Notes: generated by a model not told the origin, from the sequence alone. A DNA stretch of 64,000 nt from Pseudactinotalea suaedae (GCF_009733815.1 NZ_WNXY01000006.1:114032-178031); one strand, 5' to 3'; positions 44,345 to 53,392 are shown, counted from the first letter of the stretch. Numbers and translations are program-made.

Positions 44345-45319
44345 TCATGCGGACACCAGATCGAGATAGCGGCGGCGCGCGGTGCCGAGGTCCGGCTCGT
44401 CGAACGTCACCAGTGCTCCGGGCACACGGGCGCGCCCGACCACCTCACCCGCGTGCTGCTCGGCCACACCGGTGGCGGACCAGCCGAGCCGGCCCAGCAG
44501 CCGAGGGCCGAGCATGGCCGCGAGCGGCCGCTCCGGCGGCGCCGCCGCGGGACGCGTCCGGAGATCCTCGTGGGCGCCGATCGCGCTCACCGAGCAGGTC
44601 ATCACGGGCATGCGGGTGCCGGCCAGCGCGGTGGCGGCGTCGCGAGCGCGCGCGAGGGCGTCGCGCGCAGCGCCGTCGTGCGCGACGGTCAGCTGGACGC
44701 GCTCGACGAGGCCTTCCTGGGTCCGCGCGGCGGCGAGCTCGCCGAACCCGTCCGGGCTGCGCCAGTAGATCGGTCCGGTCAGCGGCATCGCGGTCCGGGC
44801 GTGGGCTGTGAGGGTCTCGACGTCCCAGCGGTGCGGCAACGGCTCGTGCAGCCCCCAGCGCAACGGCGCTGCGGCGCCCAGCGCGGTCAGCGCCACCGGA
44901 ACGATCCCACCGAGCGTGGTGGTCGTCTCGGCGCGGTGCTCGAGGACGACCTCGAGCAGGATCGCCGAGCGGGGGAAGCGATCCTCCGCGGGCTCCTCGA
45001 CAGCGGTCGTCAGCTCGAACAGCTCGATGGGGTCGGTGACGGCCGCGCCCGTCTGGACCTCGCGCACCCCGCCTGCCTCGTCGCGGGTGACCCAGAACCC
45101 GGACAGCGCGCGCAGCCACGAGACGACGAACGGCCCGAGCGTGGCGCCGGGCTCGGTCTGGAGCACGGGCCGGCGCTGCTCGGCGGCGCACTCGTCGAAG
45201 AAGGCGCGCACCGGCTCGAGCAGGTCGACCTGCGGGCCGGTGACCGCCAGCACCGCGTACACGGGGTTGCTCGCGACCACCGTGCTGCGCTGCTGCTGGA
45301 GGTCGGGGCTGCTGGCCAC
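44345..45319 (-). CDS. DUF6177-like protein
   Basis: A 324-residue cytoplasmic protein resembling the DUF6177 family found next to type VII secretion genes. Landmarks are STVVASNPVYAVLAVTG near the N-terminus, FVVSWLRALSGFWV, YWRSPDGFGEL and a conserved-looking LGWSATGVAEQHAGEVVGRAR. GTG 45319 was chosen; in-frame starts up to 45394 add Pro/Arg-rich residues. With the next two genes it forms a three-gene reverse-strand unit. A chaperone-like role, comparable to EspG, is conceivable but unproven. Confidence 0.6.
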   Translation of the reverse strand: MASSPDLQQQRSTVVASNPVYAVLAVTGPQVDLLEPVRAFFDECAAEQRRPVLQTEPGATLGPFVVSWLRALSGFWVTRDEAGGVREVQTGAAVTDPIELFELTTAVEEPAEDRFPRSAILLEVVLEHRAETTTTLGGIVPVALTALGAAAPLRWGLHEPLPHRWDVETLTAHARTAMPLTGPIYWRSPDGFGELAAARTQEGLVERVQLTVAHDGAARDALARARDAATALAGTRMPVMTCSVSAIGAHEDLRTRPAAAPPERPLAAMLGPRLLGRLGWSATGVAEQHAGEVVGRARVPGALVTFDEPDLGTARRRYLDLVSA

Positions 45320-45409
45320 GGTGGTCCTGTTCCTGATCGGGTGCTGCGGACCCGGGCAGCGTAGGCACCGCGCCGCGACGGGCGCGATGGGCACTTCATC
45401 CCATCGGGA

Positions 45410-47128
45410 TCAGGGGGCCACGCCGGCGGCGGCGGCCACGTCGGCCTTGAGGCGTTCCAGCCGCTGCGCGGCCCCCTCACGCACCGTGCGCAGCGTCGCG
45501 TCGTCCGCGCGGGGGTCGACGGCGTCGATCACCTCGAGGTAGCACTTGAGCTTGGGCTCGGTCCCCGACGGTCGCACGATCACGCGGCTGCGGTCGGCGG
45601 TCTCGTAGAGCAGCCCGTCGGTCGCCGGCAGCTCCTCGCTGCCGGTCGACAGGTCGACCGAACGCACCACCTCGGAGCCGGCCAACGCCGCCGGCGGGCT
45701 CGCCCGCAGCCGCGCCATCGCATCGGCGATGAGCGAGAGGTCCTCGACGCGTACCGACAGCTGTCCGGTCGCGTGGACGCCGTAGCTGCGGGCGATGTCG
45801 TCGAGGGCGTCGTCGAGCGTGCGCCCGATCGCCGCGAGCTGCGCCGCATGCACCGCGAGCAGCAGACCCGCCGTGATGCCGTCCTTGTCCCGGACCCCAC
45901 CGGGATCCACGCAGTAGCCGAGCGCCTCCTCGTACCCGAAGTCCAGACCGGGCACGCGGGCGATCCACTTGAAGCCCGTCAGGGTGGCCGTGAACTGCAG
46001 ACCGTGGGCGGCGGCGATCGCGGAGAGCAGCCGGGAGGACACGATCGAGCACGCGAGCGTGGCGCCGGCGCCCGCCGAGGCCGAGGCGATCCGTTCGCCC
46101 AGCAGCGCCCCCACCTCGTCACCGGTGAGCTGCCGCCAGCCGCCGGCGGCGTCCGGGATCGCGATCGAGCACCGGTCGGCGTCCGGGTCGTTGGCGATGA
46201 TCAGGTCGGCACCCACGCGCTCGGCTGTGGCGAACGCGAGGTCCAGCGCGCCGGGCTCCTCCGGGTTCGGGAACGCCACCGTGGGGAAGTCCGGGTCCGG
46301 CGCGGCCTGCTCGGCCACGACCGTCACGTCCTCGAACCCGGCCGCCCGCAGCACGCGCTCGGCCAGCGCACCCCCGACGCCGTGCAGCGGCGTGAGCACG
46401 ATCGTGATGTCGGTCGCGCAGCCGTCGGGAGCCACGCGCAGCGCCCGGGTCACGTAGTCGTCGAGGATCTGTTGACCGAGAACCTGCCGGCTGCCACCGG
46501 TCCGAGCGGCGTCGTCCTCGCTGCGGGGGACTCGCTTGACGGCGCCGACCGCCTCGATCTGCGCCGCGATCCCCACGTCGAAGGGGGGGACGATCTGCGC
46601 GCCGCGACCGGCGTCGGTGATCACACGGCCGCCGAGGTAGACCTTGTAGCCGTTGTCCTGCGGCGGGTTGTGCGAGGCCGTGACCATGACGCCCGCGTCG
46701 GCTCCCAGGTGCCGGACCGCGAACGCGAGCACCGGCGTCGGCCACGCCTGCGGCATCAGCAGCGCGCGGCCGCCGGCCGCGGCGATGACGTCGGCGGTGT
46801 CCTGCGCGAACTCGGCGCTGCCGTGGCGGGCGTCGTACCCGATCACCACCGACGGCGCCTCGCCCAGCCGCTCGTGCAGGAACGCGGACAGCCCTGCGGC
46901 CGCCCGGATCACGACCGCACGGTTCATCCTCATCGGACCCGCGCCGATCGCGCCGCGCAGCCCCGCGGTGCCGAACTGCAGCGTGCCCGCGAACCTCTCG
47001 GCGAGGTCGGCCAGGGCGAGCTGGTCACCGCCCTCGGCGGCGGCGATCAGCTCCAGCAGCTCGACCTTGGTCCTCGGGTCCGGGTCGTCGTCGGCCCACG
47101 CGCGAGCCTCCTGCAGCAGGGCGCTCAT
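45410..47128 (-). CDS. Phosphohexomutase (phosphomannomutase/phosphoglucomutase family)
   Basis: A 572-residue alpha-D-phosphohexomutase. The phosphoserine loop TASHNPPQDNGYKVY is at about residues 142-156, the metal-binding loop ANDPDADRCSIAI near 300, the sugar-binding GYEEALGYCVDP near 390, and the phosphate-binding RPSGTEPKLK near 520. Members of this long subgroup act on mannose-, glucose- or pentose-phosphates. Because it is translationally coupled (ATGA) to purine nucleoside phosphorylase, a phosphopentomutase-like activity on (deoxy)ribose-1-phosphate is a reasonable inference. Confidence 0.9.
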   Translation of the reverse strand: MSALLQEARAWADDDPDPRTKVELLELIAAAEGGDQLALADLAERFAGTLQFGTAGLRGAIGAGPMRMNRAVVIRAAAGLSAFLHERLGEAPSVVIGYDARHGSAEFAQDTADVIAAAGGRALLMPQAWPTPVLAFAVRHLGADAGVMVTASHNPPQDNGYKVYLGGRVITDAGRGAQIVPPFDVGIAAQIEAVGAVKRVPRSEDDAARTGGSRQVLGQQILDDYVTRALRVAPDGCATDITIVLTPLHGVGGALAERVLRAAGFEDVTVVAEQAAPDPDFPTVAFPNPEEPGALDLAFATAERVGADLIIANDPDADRCSIAIPDAAGGWRQLTGDEVGALLGERIASASAGAGATLACSIVSSRLLSAIAAAHGLQFTATLTGFKWIARVPGLDFGYEEALGYCVDPGGVRDKDGITAGLLLAVHAAQLAAIGRTLDDALDDIARSYGVHATGQLSVRVEDLSLIADAMARLRASPPAALAGSEVVRSVDLSTGSEELPATDGLLYETADRSRVIVRPSGTEPKLKCYLEVIDAVDPRADDATLRTVREGAAQRLERLKADVAAAAGVAP

Positions 47129-47982
47129 CGGTCGATCCGCCTGACGATCTCGGCGAGCAGCGCACCGATGCGCGGCCCCGCCTCCTGCCCGGCCTCGATG
47201 ACCTCGGCGTGCGAGAGCGGCGTCTCCGAGATCCCCGCCGCGAGGTTGGTCACCAGGGAGATGCCGAGCACCTCCAGCCCGGCCTGCCGGGCCGCGATCG
47301 CCTCGAGCGCCGTGGACATCCCGACCAGGTCGCCACCGATCGTCCTGGCCATCCGCACCTCGGCGGGCGTCTCGTAGTGGGGCCCGCGGAACTGCACGTA
47401 GACGCCCTCGTCGAGGCCCGCGTCCACCGTGCGGGCGACCGCGCGCAGCCTGCTGGAGTAGAGGTCGGTGAGGTCCACGAAGGTCGCGCCCTCGATCGGG
47501 GAGTCGGCGGTGAGGTTGATGTGGTCGCTGATCAGCACCGGGGTGCCGGGCCGCCACTCGGGGCGGAGCCCGCCGCAGCCGTTGGTCAGCACGATCACCG
47601 ACGCCCCGGCCGCGGCGGCCGTGCGCACGCCGTGCGCGACGAGGCGCACGCCCTTGCCCTCGTAGTAGTGGGTGCGCGCCCCGAGCACGAGCGCGTGCCG
47701 GTCCGGTGCTCCCGCGCTGTCGGAGGCGTACCGGATCGCGCGCAGGGTGCCCGAGTGCCCCGGCACCCCGGAGGCCGAGAACCCGGGGACGTCGTCGGCG
47801 CTCACCTCGGCGACCTGCTCGCCCAGGTGGGCCGCCGCGCCGCCCCAGCCGGAGCCGAGCACCAGGGCGATGTCGAAGTGCTCGACGCCGGTCAGCTCGC
47901 GCAGTCGGTCGGCAGCCGCGCGTGCGACGTCGGCGGGGTCGTGCGACGGGTCGTCGAGATCGGGTGCAGCGGAGTCGGTCAT
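47125..47982 (-). CDS. Purine-nucleoside phosphorylase
   Basis: A 285-residue trimeric-type PNP that phosphorolyses inosine and guanosine. Motifs include VLGSGWGG, ARTHYYEGKGVRLVAHGVR, LTNGCGGL, QFRGPHYETPAEVRM and the VGMSTALEAIAAR segment near the C-terminus. On the minus strand a -10-like TAGGTT lies exactly six bases before ATG 47982, predicting a leaderless mRNA. It diverges from the quinone reductase gene with only 33 bp between them. Confidence 0.93.
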   Translation of the reverse strand: MTDSAAPDLDDPSHDPADVARAAADRLRELTGVEHFDIALVLGSGWGGAAAHLGEQVAEVSADDVPGFSASGVPGHSGTLRAIRYASDSAGAPDRHALVLGARTHYYEGKGVRLVAHGVRTAAAAGASVIVLTNGCGGLRPEWRPGTPVLISDHINLTADSPIEGATFVDLTDLYSSRLRAVARTVDAGLDEGVYVQFRGPHYETPAEVRMARTIGGDLVGMSTALEAIAARQAGLEVLGISLVTNLAAGISETPLSHAEVIEAGQEAGPRIGALLAEIVRRIDR

Positions 47983-48015
47983 GCTGGGAACCTACTACCG
48001 GCACAATGGGGAGGC
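47983..48015. promoter_or_regulatory. Compact divergent promoter pair
   Basis: Only 33 bp separate the PNP and reductase start codons. The minus-strand -10-like TAGGTT (47994-47989) and the plus-strand CACAAT (48002-48007) are eight bases apart, so each -35 region must lie inside the opposing gene or its start. Confidence 0.5.
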
Positions 48016-49482
48016 GTGACGACAGCGGCAGCACCTTCTCAGCCCGATCCGGACAGCTCCGGACCTGTGACGGCAGGCCCGTCGAGCACGCGTGAAGGTT
48101 CGCGCGTGGTGATCGTGGGCGGAGGCCCCGGCGGCTACGAGGCGGCGCTCGTGGCCCGCCAGCTCGGCGCCGACGTCACGGTCGTGGAGGACAAGGGCCT
48201 GGGCGGGTCGGCGGTGCTGACCGACGTCGTGCCTTCGAAGACCCTGATCGCCACGGCCGAGTTCATGACGACGACCGAGAGCGCGCCGAGCCTGGGGATC
48301 CTGTCCTCCGGTGACGGCGGCGACGGCGTCGGGGTCGACTTCGAGATGATCGACCGACGCGTGCTCGACCTCGCGAAGGCGCAGTCGAAGGACATCCGCA
48401 CGCGGCTCGAGCGCGAGGGCGTCGCGATCGTCAACGGCACCGGGCGGCTCGAGGGGTCCGGGTGCGTGGTCGCGACCACCAAGCACGGCCAGCAGCGGCT
48501 CCCGGCCGACGTCATCCTCCTCGCCACCGGCGCCCGGCCGCGGACGCTCGAGACCGCCCAGCCCGACGGCGAGCGCATCCTCACCTGGACCCAGCTCTAC
48601 GACCTGGTCGAGGCGCCCGAGCACCTGATCGTGGTCGGTTCCGGCGTCACCGGGGCCGAGTTCGCCGGCGCCTACCAGGCGCTGGGTGCCGCGGTCACGC
48701 TGGTCTCCTCGCGCGACCGGGTGCTGCCGAACGAGGACGCCGACGCCGCCGAGCTGATCGAGGCGGTGTTCCGGCGCCGCGGCATGGAGGTGCTGTCCCG
48801 TTCGCGCGCGGCCGGCGTGCGCCGCGAGGGTGATCGCGTCATGGTCGACCTGGTCGACGGCCGGGTGGTCGAGGGCTCCCACTGCCTGATCGCCGTCGGT
48901 GGCGTCCCCAACACCGAGGACCTGGGGCTCGAGACCGCCGAGGTGCGGACGACGGCGTCCGGTCACATCGCCGTCGACCGGGTCTCGCGGACCACGGCCC
49001 GGGGCGTGTACGCCGCCGGTGACTGCACCGGCGTGCTCGCCCTCGCCTCGGTCGCGGCGATGCAGGGACGGATCGCGATGTGGCACGCGCTGGGCGACGC
49101 CGTCTCGCCGCTCGACCTGGCCCAGGTGTCCGCGAACATCTTCACGGCGCCCGAGATCGCGACCGTCGGCATCCCCGAGAGCGACATCACCACGGGCAAG
49201 GTGCGCGGCGCGGTCACGATGCTGCCGCTCGCCCGCAACCCCCGGGCGAAGATGCTGGGCATCAGCGAGGGCTTCGTCAAGCTCTTCAGCCATCGGGCCA
49301 GCGGTCTCGTGGTCGGTGGCGTGGTCGTCGCACCGCGGGCCAGCGAGCTGATCCACCCGATCACGCTCGCGATCGCGAACCGCCTCACGGTCGACCAGGT
49401 CGCCAACGCCTTCACCGTCTACCCCTCGCTGTCGGGCTCGATCGCCGAGGCCGCGCGGGTGCTGCACGACAAGCGCGGCTGA
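48016..49482 (+). CDS. lpdA: NAD(P)H-quinone dehydrogenase, LpdA type
   Basis: A 488-residue flavoprotein disulfide-reductase-family enzyme. The FAD motif VVIVGGGPGGYEAA is at about residue 31 and the NAD(P) motif LIVVGSGVTGAEFAG near residue 204. The usual redox CxxxxC is replaced by GGSAVLTDVVPSK, so it cannot be a lipoamide dehydrogenase. This is the pattern of mycobacterial LpdA, a quinone reductase. GTG 48016 follows GGGGAGG. A disordered Ser/Pro-rich N-terminus of 30 residues precedes the fold. Confidence 0.88.
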   Translation: MTTAAAPSQPDPDSSGPVTAGPSSTREGSRVVIVGGGPGGYEAALVARQLGADVTVVEDKGLGGSAVLTDVVPSKTLIATAEFMTTTESAPSLGILSSGDGGDGVGVDFEMIDRRVLDLAKAQSKDIRTRLEREGVAIVNGTGRLEGSGCVVATTKHGQQRLPADVILLATGARPRTLETAQPDGERILTWTQLYDLVEAPEHLIVVGSGVTGAEFAGAYQALGAAVTLVSSRDRVLPNEDADAAELIEAVFRRRGMEVLSRSRAAGVRREGDRVMVDLVDGRVVEGSHCLIAVGGVPNTEDLGLETAEVRTTASGHIAVDRVSRTTARGVYAAGDCTGVLALASVAAMQGRIAMWHALGDAVSPLDLAQVSANIFTAPEIATVGIPESDITTGKVRGAVTMLPLARNPRAKMLGISEGFVKLFSHRASGLVVGGVVVAPRASELIHPITLAIANRLTVDQVANAFTVYPSLSGSIAEAARVLHDKRG

Positions 49483-49531
49483 CCTGCGGCAGGAGTGCTG
49501 CGCGTCGCGCGGCTGTCGGTAGTGTCGCCGT

Positions 49532-50650
49532 GTGAGCCTCCCCGACCTCGTGACCACCGACGTCGTCACGCTGACCCAGGCGGTCTGCGACGTCGCGAGC
49601 GTCTCCGGCGCGGAGGCCGCGCTCGCGGACGCGGTGGAGATCGCGCTCCGGGCGTGCCCGCACCTGGAGGTGCTGCGTGACGGCGACGCGGTCGTCGCCC
49701 GGACCCTGCTCGGTCGTGACCACCGCGTGGTGGTCGCCGGCCACCTCGACACGGTGCCGATCCGCGACAACCTGCCCACCCGTCGTCAGGCCGGCGCCGA
49801 CGGCGCCGAGGAGCTCTGGGGGAGAGGCACGGTCGACATGAAGGGCGGCGTCGCCGTCGCCCTGCATCTCGCGGCGCGGCTGGCCGCACCGGCCAAGGAC
49901 GTCACCTGGGTGTTCTACGACAACGAGGAGGTCGACGGCGACCTCAACGGTCTTGGTCGGGTGGCTCGCCACCACCCGGACTGGCTCGCCGCCGACTTCG
50001 CGGTCCTGGGCGAGCCCACGGCCGGGCACATCGAGGGCGGCTGCAACGGGACGCTGCGCGCCGAGGTGCGGCTGGTGGGGCGCACCGCGCACTCGGCACG
50101 CGCCTGGCTGGGGAAGAACGCGATCCACGACGCCGCCGAGGTGCTCGCCCGCCTCGCCGCCTACGCACCGGCCGAGATCGACGTCGACGGGCTGCGCTAC
50201 CGCGAGGGCCTCAACGCGGTCGGCATCAGCGGCGGTGTCGCGGGCAACATGATCCCGCCGGAGGCCACGGTGACCGTCAACTACCGGTTCGCCCCGGACA
50301 AGTCGCCGGACCAGGCGTTCGCGCACGTGCGCGAGGTGCTCGCGGGCTACGACGTGGTGCTCACCGACGCGGCGCCGGGCGCTCGCCCCGGTCTGGACCA
50401 CCCGGTCGCGCAGGACTTCGTGGCCGCGGTCGGAGCGGTCACCGGAGGGCTGCCGCGCCCCAAGTACGGGTGGACCGACGTCGCGCGGTTCAGCGCGCTG
50501 GGCGTCCCCGCCGTCAACTTCGGCCCGGGTGACCCCAACCTCGCCCACGCCGACGACGAACGGGTGCCCACCACCCAGATCGAGTCCGTCGCTGCGGCGC
50601 TCGGCACCTGGCTCAGCGGAGAACCCGCAACCGAGGAGGCAACGCGATGA
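49532..50650 (+). CDS. dapE: Succinyl-diaminopimelate desuccinylase
   Basis: A 372-residue M20-family zinc deacylase of the actinobacterial DapE type, acting in lysine and peptidoglycan diaminopimelate synthesis. Metal and catalytic motifs are VAGHLDTVPI (about residues 69-78), WGRGTVDMKGGVA, FYDNEEVDGDLNG and LGEPTAGHIEGG; RTAHSARAW is the conserved dimer-domain site. GTG 49532 has TAGTGT (49520-49525) exactly six bases upstream, predicting a leaderless mRNA. It overlaps the following gene by four bases. Confidence 0.9.
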   Translation: MSLPDLVTTDVVTLTQAVCDVASVSGAEAALADAVEIALRACPHLEVLRDGDAVVARTLLGRDHRVVVAGHLDTVPIRDNLPTRRQAGADGAEELWGRGTVDMKGGVAVALHLAARLAAPAKDVTWVFYDNEEVDGDLNGLGRVARHHPDWLAADFAVLGEPTAGHIEGGCNGTLRAEVRLVGRTAHSARAWLGKNAIHDAAEVLARLAAYAPAEIDVDGLRYREGLNAVGISGGVAGNMIPPEATVTVNYRFAPDKSPDQAFAHVREVLAGYDVVLTDAAPGARPGLDHPVAQDFVAAVGAVTGGLPRPKYGWTDVARFSALGVPAVNFGPGDPNLAHADDERVPTTQIESVAAALGTWLSGEPATEEATR

Positions 50651-51459
50651 CCGAGTCCGTCCGCGAGCACCGCAAGGGACCCGTGCAGCTGCGCGGCAGG
50701 CAGATCCCCGAGACCACGACCGACGAGCGGCTGCTGAGCGAGTCCGAGGGCAGCGAGTGGGTCCACAGCGACCCGTGGCGGGTGCTGCGGATCCAGGCGG
50801 AGTTCGTCGAGGGGTTCGGCGCGCTCGCCGAGCTCGGTCCGGCGATCAGCGTCTTCGGCTCCGCGCGGTTCAGGCCCGGTGAGCCGGAGTACGAGCTCGC
50901 CGAACGTGTGGCGGCCGGCCTGGTCGGAGCGGGTTACGCCGTCATCACCGGGGGTGGACCGGGTGTCATGGAGGGTGCCAACAAGGGCGCGCACGAGAGC
51001 GGCGGCACCTCGGTCGGGCTCGGCATCGAGCTGCCGTTCGAGCAGGGCATGAACAGCTACGTCGACCTGGGCGTGAACTTCCGGTACTTCTTCGCCCGTA
51101 AGACGATGTTTCTCAAGTACTCCGACGGGTTCGTGGTGCTGCCAGGAGGCTTCGGCACCTTCGATGAGCTCTTCGAGGCCCTCACGCTCGTGCAGACCCG
51201 CAAGGTGCGGCAGTTCCCGGTCGTGCTGGTCGGCGTCGCGTACTGGAGCGGGCTGCTCGACTGGCTGCGGGACTCGGTGCTGGCGCGCGGCGCGATCTCG
51301 GCTCCCGACCTCGACCTGATCAAGCTGACCGACGACCCCGACGAGGCGGTGCGGCTGGTGGTCGAGGGCGTCCGCGACCTGCACGCCTCCGAGGAGGCCG
51401 CGCGGGCGGAGGCCGAGGCGGCGGCAGCGGCCGAGCGCACCGGCACCGACGGGACCTGA
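50647..51459 (+). CDS. LOG-like TIGR00730 protein (Rossmann fold)
   Basis: A 270-residue member of the TIGR00730 group related to LOG cytokinin-activating phosphoribohydrolases. Visible features are SVFGSARFRPGEPEYELAERVA, GGGPGVMEGANKGA and PGGFGTFDELFEALTL, the last two forming the nucleotide-phosphate site. An N-terminal extension of about 60 residues and an Ala/Glu-rich tail flank the fold. ATG 50647 overlaps dapE. In mycobacteria this gene also sits near dapE-type and DUF3117 genes, so the neighbourhood is conserved. Confidence 0.88.
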   Translation: MTESVREHRKGPVQLRGRQIPETTTDERLLSESEGSEWVHSDPWRVLRIQAEFVEGFGALAELGPAISVFGSARFRPGEPEYELAERVAAGLVGAGYAVITGGGPGVMEGANKGAHESGGTSVGLGIELPFEQGMNSYVDLGVNFRYFFARKTMFLKYSDGFVVLPGGFGTFDELFEALTLVQTRKVRQFPVVLVGVAYWSGLLDWLRDSVLARGAISAPDLDLIKLTDDPDEAVRLVVEGVRDLHASEEAARAEAEAAAAAERTGTDGT

Positions 51460-51467
51460 GCGCCGCG

Positions 51468-51728
51468 ATGAGCTGGGTGACCTGGGCCTTCGTCGGCCTC
51501 GCGGTCGTGGTGGCCGCGGTGGGGATGGCCATCTCGCGGGGTCGCATCGACGTCTCGTTCGAGCCCCCGTACGAGCTCCGGATTCCGCCCGCCGACCCGA
51601 CGGGGGTCGGACCTGGCATAGAATGGACCGAGCCTGCTGCCGGGCGGTCGCTTGATCGGATCGGGCAGCACCACCCAAGAACAACAGGGGAGACCGCCCA
51701 TGGCCGCCATGAAGCCCAGGACCGGTGA
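51468..51728 (+). CDS. Small single-helix membrane protein
   Basis: An 86-residue protein with one strong transmembrane helix at residues 5-24 (TWAFVGLAVVVAAVGMAISRG) and a hydrophilic tail. It lies nine bases after the LOG-like gene and its last 29 bases overlap DUF3117 in another frame. A small one-helix membrane protein occupies the same position beside DUF3117 in mycobacteria, as I recall. The N-terminal half is credible; the tail after about residue 50 reads through the DUF3117 promoter and leader and may not be conserved. Confidence 0.55.
   Translation: MSWVTWAFVGLAVVVAAVGMAISRGRIDVSFEPPYELRIPPADPTGVGPGIEWTEPAAGRSLDRIGQHHPRTTGETAHGRHEAQDR
51619..51624 (+). promoter_or_regulatory. -10 box of the DUF3117 gene
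   Basis: TAGAAT, close to consensus, lies 76 bases before the DUF3117 start. No clear -35 box is seen 17 bp upstream. It would give DUF3117 its own transcript, with a leader of about 70 bases. Confidence 0.5.
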
Positions 51729-51867
51729 CGGACCGCTCGAGGTCACCAAGGAGGGTCGGGGCATCATCATGCGCGTGCCGCTGGAGGGTGGTGGCCGACT
51801 CGTCGTGGAGCTCAACGCCACCGAGGCCTCCGAGCTCAGCGAGGCGCTGAGCGCCGTCGCCAGCTAG
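51700..51867 (+). CDS. DUF3117 protein
   Basis: A 55-residue protein, the standard length of this actinobacterial family. The signature MAAMKPRTGDGPLEVTKEGRG and the end VVELNATEASELSEALS are complete. ATG 51700 is preceded by AGGGGAG with a seven-base spacing. Function is unknown; its near-universal presence in Actinobacteria suggests a housekeeping role. Confidence 0.93.
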   Translation: MAAMKPRTGDGPLEVTKEGRGIIMRVPLEGGGRLVVELNATEASELSEALSAVAS

Positions 51868-51877
51868 GGCGACGCTC

Positions 51878-53392
51878 GTGCCTGCGGGCCCAGCTCCGCA
51901 CGTCAGCCATGTCCCGGGACGCCTGTCCCGGGACATTCTCGACGGTGCCGACCTCGTCGCGCTGCTGGTCAGCGCGGTCGACGACGAGCTCACCGTCCCC
52001 ACCGGGCTGGACGCCGTGGTCGGTGTCGACCTCGCGGCGTTCGCGGCCCAGGAGTCAGCGAAGGGTTCCGCGGCCGAGCTGACCACGCTCACGCTCCCGC
52101 CCGTGCTCGACGGCGACGCCCCCTGGGCGGGCCTGCCCGCCCGGGTGCTCCTCGCCGGGGCGGGTGACGGCGGTTCCACCGCGCTGCGCCGCACCGGCGC
52201 CGCGCTCGCGCGTGCCGCCGCAGGCAAGCAGCGGCTGGTCGTCGACCTGGGCAACCACGCCGAGGGCGCCGGTCCGCTGGTCGAAGGGCTGCTGCTCGCC
52301 TCCTACCGGCCGCCGTACCGCGGGGTCGGCACCGGTCCCGATGCACCGGTGCCGGAGATCGTGCTGGTCGGCGAGGTCGCGCACGAGGCGGTCGTGACCG
52401 CGGAGGTGAGCGCCCGCGCGACGTGCCGTGCGCGCCTGCTGGCCGCGACGCCGTCGAACATCAAGAACCCGGTCTGGCTGGCCGACGAGGCCGTCAGCCT
52501 CGCCGGCAGTGCGGGCGGGGCGCGCGCCGGGCTGCGCGTGACCGTGCACGACGAGGCATGGATCGAGCGCACCGGCATGGGCGGGCTCGCCGCCGTCGGG
52601 CGCGGTTCGGTCTCGCCGCCGCGGCTCGTCGTCGTCGAGTACCGGCCGAAGGGCGCCACGGCCGCGCCCGTGCTGCTGGTGGGCAAGGGCATCACCTACG
52701 ACACCGGTGGTCTCAGCCTGAAGCCGCGCGAGGCGATGGTGCCGATGAAGACGGACATGTCGGGTGCGGCGATCACGCTGTCGGTGGTGCTGGCGGCCGC
52801 TGAGCTGGGCCTGCCGCAGCCGGTGGTGGCGGTGCTGCCGCTCGCCGAGAACGCGGTGAGCGGTTCGGCCTACCGCCCCGGCGACGTCATCAGGATGTAC
52901 GACGGCACCACGGTCGAGATCGGCAACACCGATGCCGAGGGCCGGATGGTCCTCGCCGACGCCATGGCGTGGGGTCGGGAGCAGTTCTCGCCCTCGGTGC
53001 TGGTGGACGTCGCGACGCTCACCGGCGCCGCCAGCCTCGGGCTCGGGAAGCTCCACGCGGCCCTGTACGCCACCACGCCCGAGCTCAGCGCCGCGCTGGT
53101 GGCCGCCGGGGACAGCGCGGGGGAGCCGCTGTGGCCGATGCCGCTGGTGGAGGAGTACCGCGGCGCGCTCGACTCCGCGATCGCCGACGTCAGCCACATC
53201 GCCACCGACACCACCGTCGGCGGCGGGTCGATCACGGCGGCGCTGTTCCTGCAGCGGTTCGCCGGTGACGTGCCGTGGGCGCACCTCGACATCGCCGGCC
53301 CCGGTCGCGCCGACGCCGACCGCCACGAGGTCACCAAGGGCCCCACGGGCTTCTCCGCCCGCGCCCTGATCACCTGGCTCGCCGCCCGATAG
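51878..53392 (+). CDS. pepA: Leucyl aminopeptidase, M17 family
   Basis: A 504-residue cytosolic aminopeptidase with two zinc ions. Motifs are LLVGKGITYDTGGLSLK (metal Lys and Asp), MKTDMSGAA, the family signature NTDAEGRMVLADA near residue 350 and catalytic Arg within it. The N-terminal 180 residues form the M17 N-domain. GTG 51878 begins ten bases after the DUF3117 stop. Copy C of the 51-bp element follows the stop codon. Confidence 0.9.
   Translation: MPAGPAPHVSHVPGRLSRDILDGADLVALLVSAVDDELTVPTGLDAVVGVDLAAFAAQESAKGSAAELTTLTLPPVLDGDAPWAGLPARVLLAGAGDGGSTALRRTGAALARAAAGKQRLVVDLGNHAEGAGPLVEGLLLASYRPPYRGVGTGPDAPVPEIVLVGEVAHEAVVTAEVSARATCRARLLAATPSNIKNPVWLADEAVSLAGSAGGARAGLRVTVHDEAWIERTGMGGLAAVGRGSVSPPRLVVVEYRPKGATAAPVLLVGKGITYDTGGLSLKPREAMVPMKTDMSGAAITLSVVLAAAELGLPQPVVAVLPLAENAVSGSAYRPGDVIRMYDGTTVEIGNTDAEGRMVLADAMAWGREQFSPSVLVDVATLTGAASLGLGKLHAALYATTPELSAALVAAGDSAGEPLWPMPLVEEYRGALDSAIADVSHIATDTTVGGGSITAALFLQRFAGDVPWAHLDIAGPGRADADRHEVTKGPTGFSARALITWLAAR

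Noticed and set aside
45410..48034. An 874-residue fusion of PNP and phosphohexomutase
   Set aside because: The N-terminal 300 residues of that frame are Arg/Pro/Gly-rich nonsense opposite in frame to a well-conserved PNP; the mutase starts cleanly at 47128.
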